Shown piece after piece: positions 1 to 7,132 of a stretch of DNA of 16,115 nucleotides; position 1 is the first letter of the stretch, and every line of letters begins with the position of its first letter. Under the pieces are notes generated by a model, which was not told the DNA's origin, did not search any database, and saw only the letters and a list, made by a program, of their open reading frames with translations. The stretch comes from Bdellovibrionales bacterium (GTDB lineage: Bacteria; Bdellovibrionota; UBA1018): contig JAGWZD010000015.1 in NCBI GenBank assembly GCA_018968995.1, positions 1 through 16,115 of the forward strand. The letters are read 5' to 3'. The position numbers and the translations under genes were made by a program.

Positions 1-293
1 ACTGAAATAGGCTCTTTCAAAGCAAACGCACTCATGAGCGCACCCCAAACAAACGTGGTCGCGTACATGGGGTAGGTCACCGATAGCCTTCCCCCTAGCT
101 TAAAAGAAAAAATAAAAAGGCCCATCACACCTACAAAAAGAAGCGCACCGAGGGGTATCTCCCAATTTTGATACAAGGGCATGCGCCCTAACTTGTCTGC
201 TCCTTTTTTGTAGAAGTACTGCCCTGCTGCACCGAAAACCGCCGCGATCAGATTCAGGAGAATCGGGATCACCTGCCCACGTTCAGCCTGCAT
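1..293 (-). CDS. EamA/SMR-like small membrane transporter, partial (C-terminus off window)
   Basis: About 97 codons are visible from an ATG at 293-291; the rest lies beyond the left edge. The product is a membrane protein with three hydrophobic stretches in the visible part: residues about 7-25 (VIPILLNLIAAVFGAAGQY), about 48-62, and from about 75 on. The phrases YFYKKGA after the first helix and TYPMYATTFVWGAL followed by LKEPIS near the window edge are typical of drug/metabolite-superfamily proteins (EamA, ArnE-like and small multidrug-resistance halves). Such proteins move lipids, drugs or metabolites across the inner membrane; the substrate here is unknown. It starts 3 bases after the stop of the CDP-alcohol phosphatidyltransferase (TAA, 3 bases, ATG), so the two are probably co-transcribed and a lipid-linked role such as flipping is possible. 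Family placement is fairly secure, function is not. Confidence 0.72.
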   Translation of the reverse strand, partial: MQAERGQVIPILLNLIAAVFGAAGQYFYKKGADKLGRMPLYQNWEIPLGALLFVGVMGLFIFSFKLGGRLSVTYPMYATTFVWGALMSAFALKEPIS

Positions 294-296
294 CGG

Positions 297-938
297 TTAC
301 CGAGCCTCAAGTTCTTTCATGATCTTCAGGGTGCGTCGCAGCGCCGTGTAGGCGCTTCCCACGGTGATGACCATCAGTCCTACGAAAATGAAATGCGTGG
401 TTCCACGGTAAGCGTGCTCACCCACCGCAAGAAGGGTCGCCACAGTCAGGGTCGCCATCCGATGAGGCTTGGCCATCGGACCATAAAACCGAGCCGGCAA
501 TCCTAAAGACGATCCCAAGGCACGTACATACGCGGTCAAGACCGCAAAACATGCCGCCGCCCAGCCCAATTCAGCTCCCCAGGTTACTGTCGTCACGGCA
601 TAACCTGCACCAACTAGAATCAATACATCGGCAACCCGATCCGGAACCTCATTGTAAACATCCCCGGTTTTAGATTTTTTCTGATGCTCGATGGCTACCA
701 TTCCATCGAGCAGATTGCAGAGCAAGCGCAGCTGAATCAGAGCAGCTGCAGAAATTGCCCAGAGAGAGGCCTCAGCGTTCAACTGACCGTACCGATAAAA
801 GGAAAAACCTGACAGTCCGGCAAACAAGACACTCAGAATCGAAATGGCATTCGGGGTCAAGCCTGTGCCCGCTAGTGCGGCAGCGAGGGCTCTTGCCCAG
901 CCGGAATCACGTGAAGTCAGAGGTCTTCGATTGGACAT
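297..938 (-). CDS. CDP-alcohol phosphatidyltransferase family protein (YnbA-like)
   Basis: 213-residue integral membrane enzyme that should move a phosphatidyl group from CDP-diacylglycerol to an alcohol. It has several hydrophobic helices (about 18-46, 59-76, 102-140, 155-200). The family motif D-x2-D-G-x2-A-R-x8-G-x3-D-x3-D is recognisable at residues 75-100 but altered: N75-LL-D78-G79, A82-I83 instead of A-R, G92, N96 instead of the third Asp, and D100. I recall E. coli YnbA also having Asn at the first and third Asp positions, so this looks like a natural subfamily rather than a broken gene; the acceptor alcohol is unknown. The ATG at 938-936 is supported by AAGGAGAG 8 bases upstream. It is divergent from a CDP-diglyceride synthase, which makes its likely donor substrate, and leads an operon with the EamA-like protein. 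Confidence 0.85.
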   Translation of the reverse strand: MSNRRPLTSRDSGWARALAAALAGTGLTPNAISILSVLFAGLSGFSFYRYGQLNAEASLWAISAAALIQLRLLCNLLDGMVAIEHQKKSKTGDVYNEVPDRVADVLILVGAGYAVTTVTWGAELGWAAACFAVLTAYVRALGSSLGLPARFYGPMAKPHRMATLTVATLLAVGEHAYRGTTHFIFVGLMVITVGSAYTALRRTLKIMKELEAR

Positions 939-972
939 TTTTCAGTCTCTCCTTGTAGTATTAGAATCACTC

Positions 973-1884
973 ATGAACCTCCAATTGAACAGTGTCCAAA
1001 TGATATTTGCGGGTCTTTTTGTACTGCTTACTGTCGCCACTTTGGTGACCGCACTGAAGGCCCGACTTCAACCTGAACGCAATTTTACTGAGCTCAAGCT
1101 ACGCGTGCGATCGTGGTGGCTCATTGTCATTCTTTTTGCGGTAGCCATGCTGAGTTCACTAAAAGTCAGCATGATTTTCTTCACGTTTGTCGCCTTTCTG
1201 AGCTTTAAGGAATATTTGTCTCTCATCCCCATGCGACGAGCCGATCGGCGAGTTCTTTTTTGGGCGTACCTTGCTATTCCGATCCAGTTTTATTGGATTT
1301 ATACGGGCTGGTACGGAATGTTTATCATCTTTATACCGGTCTACGTTTTTCTATTTTTACCCTTCCGCGCCCTTCTGATCGGTGAAATGTCTGGATTTCT
1401 AACATCCATCAGCACGATTCAATGGGGATTGATGGTGGGTGTTTTCAGTATCGGGCATCTGGCCTGTCTGATGAAAATTGCAGGTGCTGAACTGGTGGTT
1501 TTTTTGGTGCTACTCACCTCTCTGAATGATGTTGCTCAGTATATTTGGGGGAAAACGTTCGGAAGACACAAAATTATTCCAAAGGTTAGCCCAAACAAAA
1601 CAGTCGAAGGGTTTCTAGGAGGAGTACTCACGACCACCTGCATCTCGTATTTTGTGGCGCCGATTCTAACTCCACTATCGAGCGCTCATTCACTTTTGGC
1701 AGGCGCGATGATTTCTGCTGTCGGATTTATTGGAGACGTGACAATTTCAGCGGTGAAGCGGGATATGGGTATCAAAGACTCAGGAACACTAATTCCTGGA
1801 CACGGTGGAATCTTAGACCGCATCGATAGCTTAACTTATACGGCTCCGCTTTTTTTCCACTTTATGTACTACTTCTATTACTGA
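973..1884 (+). CDS. Phosphatidate cytidylyltransferase (CDP-diglyceride synthase, YnbB-like)
   Basis: Makes CDP-diacylglycerol from phosphatidate and CTP in the inner membrane, the branch point of phospholipid synthesis. The 303-residue protein is highly hydrophobic with about eight membrane helices. It ends with the family signature at residues about 259-286: S-x-VKRD, IKDSG, PGHGGILDRIDS. The middle (ADRRVLFWAYLAIP, WYGMFIIFIPVY) resembles the YnbB-type branch rather than classical CdsA, so a second essential cdsA may exist elsewhere. The reading frame is open back to 844, inside the divergent gene. I chose the ATG at 973 because the hydrophobic domain begins there; its ribosome-binding site is weak. 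Nine bases separate it from the downstream acyltransferase, giving a two-gene lipid operon. The symbol cdsA is possible but withheld because of the YnbB-like features. Confidence 0.88.
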   Translation: MNLQLNSVQMIFAGLFVLLTVATLVTALKARLQPERNFTELKLRVRSWWLIVILFAVAMLSSLKVSMIFFTFVAFLSFKEYLSLIPMRRADRRVLFWAYLAIPIQFYWIYTGWYGMFIIFIPVYVFLFLPFRALLIGEMSGFLTSISTIQWGLMVGVFSIGHLACLMKIAGAELVVFLVLLTSLNDVAQYIWGKTFGRHKIIPKVSPNKTVEGFLGGVLTTTCISYFVAPILTPLSSAHSLLAGAMISAVGFIGDVTISAVKRDMGIKDSGTLIPGHGGILDRIDSLTYTAPLFFHFMYYFYY

Positions 1885-1893
1885 GGAATAAAG

Positions 1894-2535
1894 GTGGGAC
1901 GAATACTCAAAATCCTATTCTTCGTGATTGTTGTCCGCCCCGTGGTGACTCTGATTATGGGGCTAAATATTCGGCATCGCGAGCGATTACCTTCACAAGG
2001 ACCAGCAATATTAGTCGCTAACCATAATAGTCATCTCGACACCGCCGTCTTGATGAGTCTTTTTCCTTTACTCATGATCCACCGAGTGAAAGCGGTGGCC
2101 GCAGCCGATTACTTTATGAAGACTTCATGGTTGCGATTTTTTTCACAAAACATGATTGGGATCATTCCTATTTCCAGAAAAAAAGAAGACCGAGAGGGTG
2201 ACCCCCTACAGGGAATCTCTGAAGAGCTCGGTCAAGGGACGCTCGTTATTTTCTTTCCGGAAGGAAGTCGGGGCGAACCTGAAAAAATGTCAGAGTTTAA
2301 GTTTGGCATCGCGAAACTAGCGGAGCGCTTTCCACGCGTTCCTATTTACCCTATCTTTTTGCAGGGGCTAGGAAAGTCACTGCCTCGAGGAGAAAGTCTA
2401 TTCGTGCCATTCTTTTGCGACATCGTGATTGGAGAGCCTACTTTTAAAAATGAAGACTCGGCTGCATTTGTTCAGCGCCTTGCAACCACGGTCAGTACGC
2501 TTTCGAGTGAAGTTCGGCTTCAGGAGTGGAATTAA
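1894..2535 (+). CDS. 1-acyl-sn-glycerol-3-phosphate acyltransferase-like protein (PlsC family)
   Basis: 213-residue lysophospholipid acyltransferase that should acylate lysophosphatidic acid or a related lysolipid at the membrane, producing the phosphatidate used by the preceding enzyme. Block I H-x4-D is at H44-D49 (NHNSHLD), and the acceptor-binding block III is at 121-126 (FPEGSR), followed by later hydrophobic segments (IYPIFLQGLGKSLPRG). A hydrophobic N-terminal segment (residues about 5-24) probably anchors it. The start is GTG at 1894, with GAGGAATAAAG just upstream and only 9 bases after the stop of the cytidylyltransferase. Together with the divergent phosphatidyltransferase it makes an acyl-to-headgroup set. 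The exact acyl acceptor and donor cannot be read from the sequence. Base composition is visibly AT-richer than in the genes right of 2.9 kb. Confidence 0.87.
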   Translation: MGRILKILFFVIVVRPVVTLIMGLNIRHRERLPSQGPAILVANHNSHLDTAVLMSLFPLLMIHRVKAVAAADYFMKTSWLRFFSQNMIGIIPISRKKEDREGDPLQGISEELGQGTLVIFFPEGSRGEPEKMSEFKFGIAKLAERFPRVPIYPIFLQGLGKSLPRGESLFVPFFCDIVIGEPTFKNEDSAAFVQRLATTVSTLSSEVRLQEWN

Positions 2536-2684
2536 CCCCGACCGTCGGCAGCCCTCTCCTGGCAAAGTTCCTGCCATTTGCCCCCGTTCATCAGGGCAAA
2601 AAGCAGATCTAGGTTTTTTATGGACTGGGTGCGTCACCTTACTGTAACTATGGCCAAACCCTAACGTTCCAGGAGTGGGAATCG
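2536..2684 (+). other. Intergenic stretch with mutually exclusive hairpins after the acyltransferase
   Basis: TTTGCCC at 2577-2583 can pair perfectly with GGGCAAA at 2594-2600 (10-base loop), but its first six bases can instead pair with GGCAAA at 2561-2566. TGGCA at 2560-2564 also pairs with TGCCA at 2572-2576. No U-run directly follows the main stem, although T6 lies about 14 bases further on (near 2614), so this is a weak candidate for a terminator or attenuator of the lipid operon. No promoter was clear. A micro-ORF follows. Confidence 0.3.
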
Positions 2685-2765
2685 ATGAAGTTTAAATTTA
2701 GGCCACTAGTTGTGTTCTTAGTTTTAAATTCGATTTACATTATTTTACTCTGGGTACTTGGCTAA
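2685..2765 (+). CDS. Putative 26-residue single-pass membrane peptide
   Basis: ATG to TAA, 26 sense codons, preceded by AGGAG at 2671-2675 with 9 bases to the ATG, a textbook ribosome-binding site in an otherwise gene-free gap. The peptide begins with a basic head (MKFKFRP) followed by about 19 almost purely hydrophobic residues (LVVFLVLNSIYIILLWVLG), the layout of bacterial small inner-membrane proteins with a positive N-terminus in the cytoplasm. I do not recognise the family. It lies 149 bases after the acyltransferase stop on the same strand, so it may be the last gene of the lipid operon or have its own promoter. It could also be chance: it is short and AT-rich. The combination of Shine-Dalgarno sequence, basic head and clean helix makes translation plausible. 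Confidence 0.5.
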   Translation: MKFKFRPLVVFLVLNSIYIILLWVLG

Positions 2766-2879
2766 ATCACTGCGGCAAGCTCTAAAATGCTAAAATTTTA
2801 AAATATTAATGTTTTAGATGGAAAACCTTGCAACGCCAAAGAGCTGCCCCATTCGGACACTCCGAGAACCGCACTCCAG
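2766..2879. other. AT-rich gap between convergent operons
   Basis: The bases 2781-2816 are nearly all A and T, with the heptamer CTAAAAT twice in tandem (one base apart) followed by alternating A and T runs. A 5-base inverted repeat, TCGGA-CAC-TCCGA, sits at 2853-2865. The lipid genes end on its left and the molybdenum/permease operon ends on its right, so transcription probably stops here from both sides, but no classical stem with a U-tract is visible on either strand. Confidence 0.3.
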
Positions 2880-4190
2880 TTACCCTTGTGAAGTTGATCT
2901 CGATCGATTCAGAACAGCATTCAGAAGCACCGCAGCGATGCTGCCTGAGGTGATTCCGCTATCCAGGATGATCTGTGCCCACTGAGGAAACGAATGGTAA
3001 AACTTGGGCGAGGCAATCGTCACCATGCCCACACCCATGCTGACCGCAATGACCATGATGTTGTGGGTTCCCTCGAATTTGACCTTACTTAAGGTCTTGA
3101 TTCCACTGGCTGCAACCATTCCGAACATCACGATTCCCGCACCCCCCAGCACCGACGGAGGAATCGCAGCAATCACTGCAGCCATTTTTGGAAAAAGCCC
3201 AAGCGCCATGAGAATCACTCCGGCAGCGGCAACCACCCAGCGGCTCTTCACACCCGTTAGGCCCACTAGACCCACATTCTGTGCAAACGCCGTGTAAGGA
3301 AAACTATTCAAAATTCCGCCTAAAATCGTCGAAAATCCATCGGCTCTCAGCCCTCGAGTCAGGTCCTCTTGAGTCACTGGTTTATCGATGATCTCGCCAA
3401 CAGCAATACAATCGCCGGTGGTCTCGGCCATGCTCACCAGCATCACCACCACCATTGCTGCTACCGATGGAAGATTGATGATCGGAGTTCCGAAATAAAA
3501 AGGAGTGGTGACTCCTACCCAATGGGCCTCAAGCACTCCCGAAAAATTCGTCATCCCGAAAACGCTCGCAGCGAGCGTGCCCGCACACAAACCCAGAAGC
3601 ACCGCAATGTTGCTCACAAATCCTCTAAAAAATCGGTAAACAAAGGCCACAAACACCAAGGTTCCTAAAGCCAGAGCGATCTGTGGAGCGCTGGCAAAGT
3701 CCGGAGCGCTCGGATTGCCGCCACCAGCCCAGTTGACCGCCACGGGCATGAGGCTCACTCCAATGATCGTGATGATTGTGCCGGTGACCACAGGAGGAAA
3801 AAAACGCAGCAATGCACTAAAATAAGGAGAAATCAGGTAGGAGATAAACCCTGCCACGATGATCGAACCATAAATGGCTTGCAGTCCGTGCTGCTGCCCG
3901 ATCAAAAGCATGGGGGTCACGGCGGCAAAAGTAACACCTTGGACGATCGGAATACGAATGCCGATTTTCCAAAACCCCACCGTTTGAATCAGGGTCGCAA
4001 GACCACACGTGAACAGATCAGCGTTGATGAGATAAATGAGCTGATCATTAGAAAGATTCAGTCCACGAGCCAAGATCAGAGGCACGGCAACGGCGCCAGC
4101 GTACATCGCAAGCACATGCTGCAGTCCATAAACAAATAACTCTCCAAACGAAGGAACCTCATCCACCGGATGTGCTGCTGTTTTTTTCAT
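2880..4190 (-). CDS. NCS2-family nucleobase permease, xanthine/uracil type
   Basis: 436-residue inner-membrane symporter of the nucleobase:cation symporter-2 (nucleobase-ascorbate) family, with about 12-14 hydrophobic segments. The family signature is at 304-313 (Q304-NVGLVGLTG), inside the conserved run NSFPYTAFAQNVG, and the substrate-site MAETTGD with E256 is present. The Gly-rich stretch IPPSVLGGAGIVMFG follows. These features are closer to the xanthine/urate branch (XanQ/XanP, PbuX, UacT) than to uracil UraA, but substrate cannot be fixed. It starts with ATG three bases after the stop of mobA and is the last gene of the molybdenum operon. Since purine hydroxylases use molybdenum, the coupling is suggestive, although no xanthine dehydrogenase is encoded in this window. 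Confidence 0.87.
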   Translation of the reverse strand: MKKTAAHPVDEVPSFGELFVYGLQHVLAMYAGAVAVPLILARGLNLSNDQLIYLINADLFTCGLATLIQTVGFWKIGIRIPIVQGVTFAAVTPMLLIGQQHGLQAIYGSIIVAGFISYLISPYFSALLRFFPPVVTGTIITIIGVSLMPVAVNWAGGGNPSAPDFASAPQIALALGTLVFVAFVYRFFRGFVSNIAVLLGLCAGTLAASVFGMTNFSGVLEAHWVGVTTPFYFGTPIINLPSVAAMVVVMLVSMAETTGDCIAVGEIIDKPVTQEDLTRGLRADGFSTILGGILNSFPYTAFAQNVGLVGLTGVKSRWVVAAAGVILMALGLFPKMAAVIAAIPPSVLGGAGIVMFGMVAASGIKTLSKVKFEGTHNIMVIAVSMGVGMVTIASPKFYHSFPQWAQIILDSGITSGSIAAVLLNAVLNRSRSTSQG

Positions 4191-4193
4191 AAA

Positions 4194-4820
4194 CTATTTC
4201 GAACCTTTCACTTCATGCGCCTGAAGTGAAGCAGGAAGTGCCAAACCGGCACGTTTGCTGTCCTCAGGAGTATTGGCATTCGAGAGGATCCCAGCATTTT
4301 TGGCCTCAATGAGCCGAACATCATTTCGCCCGAGCACCTTCACTGGGCAGCGCAGGCCCTCTTGAAGGGCATTTTCAAAAACTCCGAGCGCCTGTGGCGT
4401 GTAGATCGCAAAAAGGGGTTCAGGAAAACCCTCATCGGCATTAGCGTAACAAGTCGCCATTTTTTGGGGATCAAACGAACCAATCAAATCCTGGATTGAT
4501 GCAGAACCCACGTGGGGCAGATCACAAGCCAGGACAACCCAGTTGGCCTTGGGGCGGAATCTCAGCGCTGTAATAAGGCCACCCATGGGGCCAACATCCT
4601 CAATCACATCCTCCAACAGCGGAGCGCCCTCAAGTGGCGTGCCGACCCACTGGGCCTTTCTTGCCGAAAGAAAAACCTCTGCACAAAAGGTCCGAAGCAG
4701 TTCGCGAAGATAAAGCGCATGAGGCACGCCTTGGTACGGAATCAGCGCCTTATCCGAGCCCATTCGCCGACTTCGCCCGCCCGTCAACACGAGGCCATAC
4801 AGTTCACGCCGCTCCGTCAA
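4194..4820 (-). CDS. mobA: Molybdenum cofactor guanylyltransferase MobA
   Basis: Attaches GMP from GTP to Mo-molybdopterin to give the MGD form of the cofactor, as used by DMSO-reductase-family enzymes; cytoplasmic. The 208-residue protein has the nucleotidyltransferase fold: GGRSRRMGSDKA with K24 at residues 14-25, GPMGG at 77-81, the metal-binding CDLP with D100, and later PEPLFAIY and a terminal NANTPED typical of MobA. The start is TTG at 4820-4818, overlapping the TGA of the upstream oxidoreductase as TTGA, with AGGGAG about 8 bases before it. The next in-frame Met is residue 20, inside the GTP-binding loop, so TTG is the only sensible start. Its place directly after a bis-MGD-type oxidoreductase fits supply of that cofactor. 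Confidence 0.92.
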   Translation of the reverse strand: MTERRELYGLVLTGGRSRRMGSDKALIPYQGVPHALYLRELLRTFCAEVFLSARKAQWVGTPLEGAPLLEDVIEDVGPMGGLITALRFRPKANWVVLACDLPHVGSASIQDLIGSFDPQKMATCYANADEGFPEPLFAIYTPQALGVFENALQEGLRCPVKVLGRNDVRLIEAKNAGILSNANTPEDSKRAGLALPASLQAHEVKGSK

Positions 4821-7132
4821 GGCCCTACTCCCTGCGCGGGCGTGAGCGTCACCACGATACTTTTGTAAGTCGGGGTGTTGCTCTTGCCCACCACGCTATC
4901 GATCGGAACCAGGACGTTGGTCTCCGGAAAGTACGAAGCCGCGCATCTCCGCGGAATATCGTAGGGCACGATCATAAACTTTTCGGCTTTTCTTTCTTTT
5001 TGACCAAAGTGGCTGGTGATGTCCACCCACTGCCCGGCAGAAAATCCGAGCTCGCGAATATCCGCCTCGTTGAGGAAGATCACTCGCCTTCCGTGCTGGA
5101 TCCCTCGGTAGCGATCATTGAGCCCGTAGATCGTCGTATTGAACTGATCATGGGTGCGAACGGTCATGAGCATGAGAGCACCCGGCGGAAGCTCAAGCTT
5201 TCCCAGTCGGAAAGTCTTAAACTCGGCCTTGCCGCTTGAAGTATCAAAACGAAGCTCATCGCGCACGCCGTGAGGCAGGTAGAATCCCCCAGGCGAGTTT
5301 CGCACTCGGGCATTAAAATCCGAAAAGCCCGGAATCGTCCTCTCGATCCGGTCACGAATTCGATCGTAGTCATCCCGGAATTCGCTCCACGGCACGAGCC
5401 CCTCAGACGGTGTCCCCTGAAAAAGCTTAGCGCCAAGCTCACAGACAATAGCGACCTCGCTCTTTAAGAACTCGGACTGCGGAGCGAGATTGCCGCGAGA
5501 AGCATGAACCACGCTCATCGAATTCTCGACAGTAATGAACTGTTCTCCGGTCTTCTGAAGATCCTTTTCCGTTCTTCCTAGACACGGAAGAATCAGCGCT
5601 TGCTCTCCCGTCACGAGATGCGATCGATTGAGCTTCGTCGAAACCTGGACCGTCAATCGAGTGCGCCTGAGGGCCTCACCGGTAAACTCGGTATCTGGCG
5701 AGGACGAGATAAAATTGCCTCCCATGCCGACAAACACTCGCACCTTGCCATCGTGCATGGCGCGGATCGCTTCGACGACGTCATAGCCAGCCTCTTGAGG
5801 TGCTTGAAAGCCGAATTCTTTTGAAATGGCATTCGTGAAGGACGCAGGTGGATTTTCGTGAATGCCCATCGTCCGATCGCCCTGGACATTCGAGTGACCA
5901 CGAACCGGGCAGACCCCAGCGCCCGCTCTTCCAAGATGCCCACCGAGCATCAGCAGATTCACGATCTCTTGGATGATAGCGACACCATCGGTTTGTTGCG
6001 TGATCCCCATGGCCCAACAGCAAATCATCGCCTTGGCTCCTGCGATGACCTCGGCTGCCGCCGTGAGGTGTTCCCTCGATAGGCCGCTCTCACGAACGAT
6101 CTCCTCCCAAGAGGTTCGCTTCAGCTCTGCCAGAAACTCTTCAAAACCCGCAGTATTCGCACGGATGAATTCGTGATTTAAGACTTTGCCTGCCGTCTGA
6201 AGATCTTTTTCTACTAAATGCTTCATCAGCCCTTTGAGCGCAGCCATGTCGCCGTTCACTCGAACCGGCAAGTGAAGGGTGGCCATCGGTGTTCCACGAC
6301 CAAACCAGGTCCAGAACTCCTGTGGGTGCTTAAAGCGCTTCATCGCGGTTTCGTTTAGGGGATTCAGCGTGATGATCCGTGCTCCTCTTCTTGCAGCCTT
6401 CTGAAGAGTGGTGAGCATCCGAGGATGATTGGTGCCCGGGTTCTGGCCGATGACCAGAATGCAATCGGAATGGTCAAAATCCTCAAGAGTCACTGAGCCC
6501 TTGCCGATACCGATGGACTCCTTCAGCGCCAATCCGCTGGATTCGTGGCACATATTCGAACAATCCGGCAGATTGTTGGTTCCGTAGAGACGAACTAGGA
6601 GCTGATAAAGATAGGCCGCTTCGTTACTCGTCCTGCCTGAAGTGTAGAAAACCGCCTCATCGGGTGATGCCGCCGCTTGGAGCTCTTTTGCCAAAAGATC
6701 CAATGCCTCTGACCAGGAGATCGGTGCATAATGAGTCGCACCATTTTTCAGCCACATCGGATGAGTGATCCGTCCCGACTTGCCGATCTCAAAGTCCGTC
6801 CATCCCCCCATTTCCTCCACGGAGTGTCGGGCAAAAAAATCGGGGTCAGCCTTGGCCCGAGTGGCCTCCTCCGCAATGGCCTTTGCCCCATTCTCGCAGA
6901 ATTCAGTCAGATCGCGGCGATCATCAGGATCGGGCCACGCGCAGCCCGGACAATCAAAGCCCTTCATCTGATTCACGTGTGCGAGCTCTCGTAGCCCTCG
7001 CACAGGTCCCATCTCCCCAATCGCGTGCTGAAGACCACTCACAATGGCTGCGAGCCCCCCCGCCGCCTCCGGAGCAGAATGCACCTGAGGCTTCAGACCG
7101 TCGAACGGAGGAACCTCTGTTTTTTTCTTCAA
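4817..7132 (-). CDS. FdhF/YdeP-family molybdopterin oxidoreductase (formate-dehydrogenase alpha-like)
   Basis: 771-residue catalytic subunit of the DMSO-reductase superfamily, very close in motif order to E. coli YdeP, whose physiological substrate is not settled. Visible features: C61-PG-C64-AWPDP and C79-ENGAK near the N-terminus, probably Fe-S ligands; FYTSGRTSNEAAYL at 162-175; CSNMCHES with C195 as probable Mo ligand, encoded by TGC, so no selenocysteine; IGQNPGTNHPRML; GHSNVQGDRTMG; and TVRTHDQFNTTIYGLNDRYRG near the C-terminus, a molybdopterin-guanine-dinucleotide-binding region. No Tat signal peptide is visible, so it should be cytoplasmic. The start is TTG at 7132-7130, overlapping the previous stop as TTGA, with AAGGAGAG 6-7 bases upstream. 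It is surrounded by fdhD, moeA and mobA, which mature its cofactor. No ferredoxin-like or cytochrome partner is encoded alongside. Formate as substrate is unproven. Confidence 0.9.
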   Translation of the reverse strand: MKKKTEVPPFDGLKPQVHSAPEAAGGLAAIVSGLQHAIGEMGPVRGLRELAHVNQMKGFDCPGCAWPDPDDRRDLTEFCENGAKAIAEEATRAKADPDFFARHSVEEMGGWTDFEIGKSGRITHPMWLKNGATHYAPISWSEALDLLAKELQAAASPDEAVFYTSGRTSNEAAYLYQLLVRLYGTNNLPDCSNMCHESSGLALKESIGIGKGSVTLEDFDHSDCILVIGQNPGTNHPRMLTTLQKAARRGARIITLNPLNETAMKRFKHPQEFWTWFGRGTPMATLHLPVRVNGDMAALKGLMKHLVEKDLQTAGKVLNHEFIRANTAGFEEFLAELKRTSWEEIVRESGLSREHLTAAAEVIAGAKAMICCWAMGITQQTDGVAIIQEIVNLLMLGGHLGRAGAGVCPVRGHSNVQGDRTMGIHENPPASFTNAISKEFGFQAPQEAGYDVVEAIRAMHDGKVRVFVGMGGNFISSSPDTEFTGEALRRTRLTVQVSTKLNRSHLVTGEQALILPCLGRTEKDLQKTGEQFITVENSMSVVHASRGNLAPQSEFLKSEVAIVCELGAKLFQGTPSEGLVPWSEFRDDYDRIRDRIERTIPGFSDFNARVRNSPGGFYLPHGVRDELRFDTSSGKAEFKTFRLGKLELPPGALMLMTVRTHDQFNTTIYGLNDRYRGIQHGRRVIFLNEADIRELGFSAGQWVDITSHFGQKERKAEKFMIVPYDIPRRCAASYFPETNVLVPIDSVVGKSNTPTYKSIVVTLTPAQGVGP

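Noticed and set aside
844..972. 43-codon N-terminal extension of the CDP-diglyceride synthase
   Set aside because: It lies inside the divergent gene, is not hydrophobic like the family N-terminus, and the frame is open there only as the complement of a conserved coding sequence.
4634..5239. 201-codon plus-strand open frame across mobA and the oxidoreductase
   Set aside because: Lies antisense to two strongly supported genes, spans their junction, and its translation is low-complexity basic sequence without any recognisable motif.
4817..7132. Selenocysteine in the oxidoreductase
   Set aside because: The Mo-ligand position is an ordinary Cys codon (TGC) and the frame has no internal TGA.
2880..7132. 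Xanthine dehydrogenase system
   Set aside because: The enzyme has DMSO-reductase-family motifs and MobA/FdhD partners, not the FAD, 2Fe-2S and Mo-hydroxylase domains of a xanthine dehydrogenase; only the permease points to purines.
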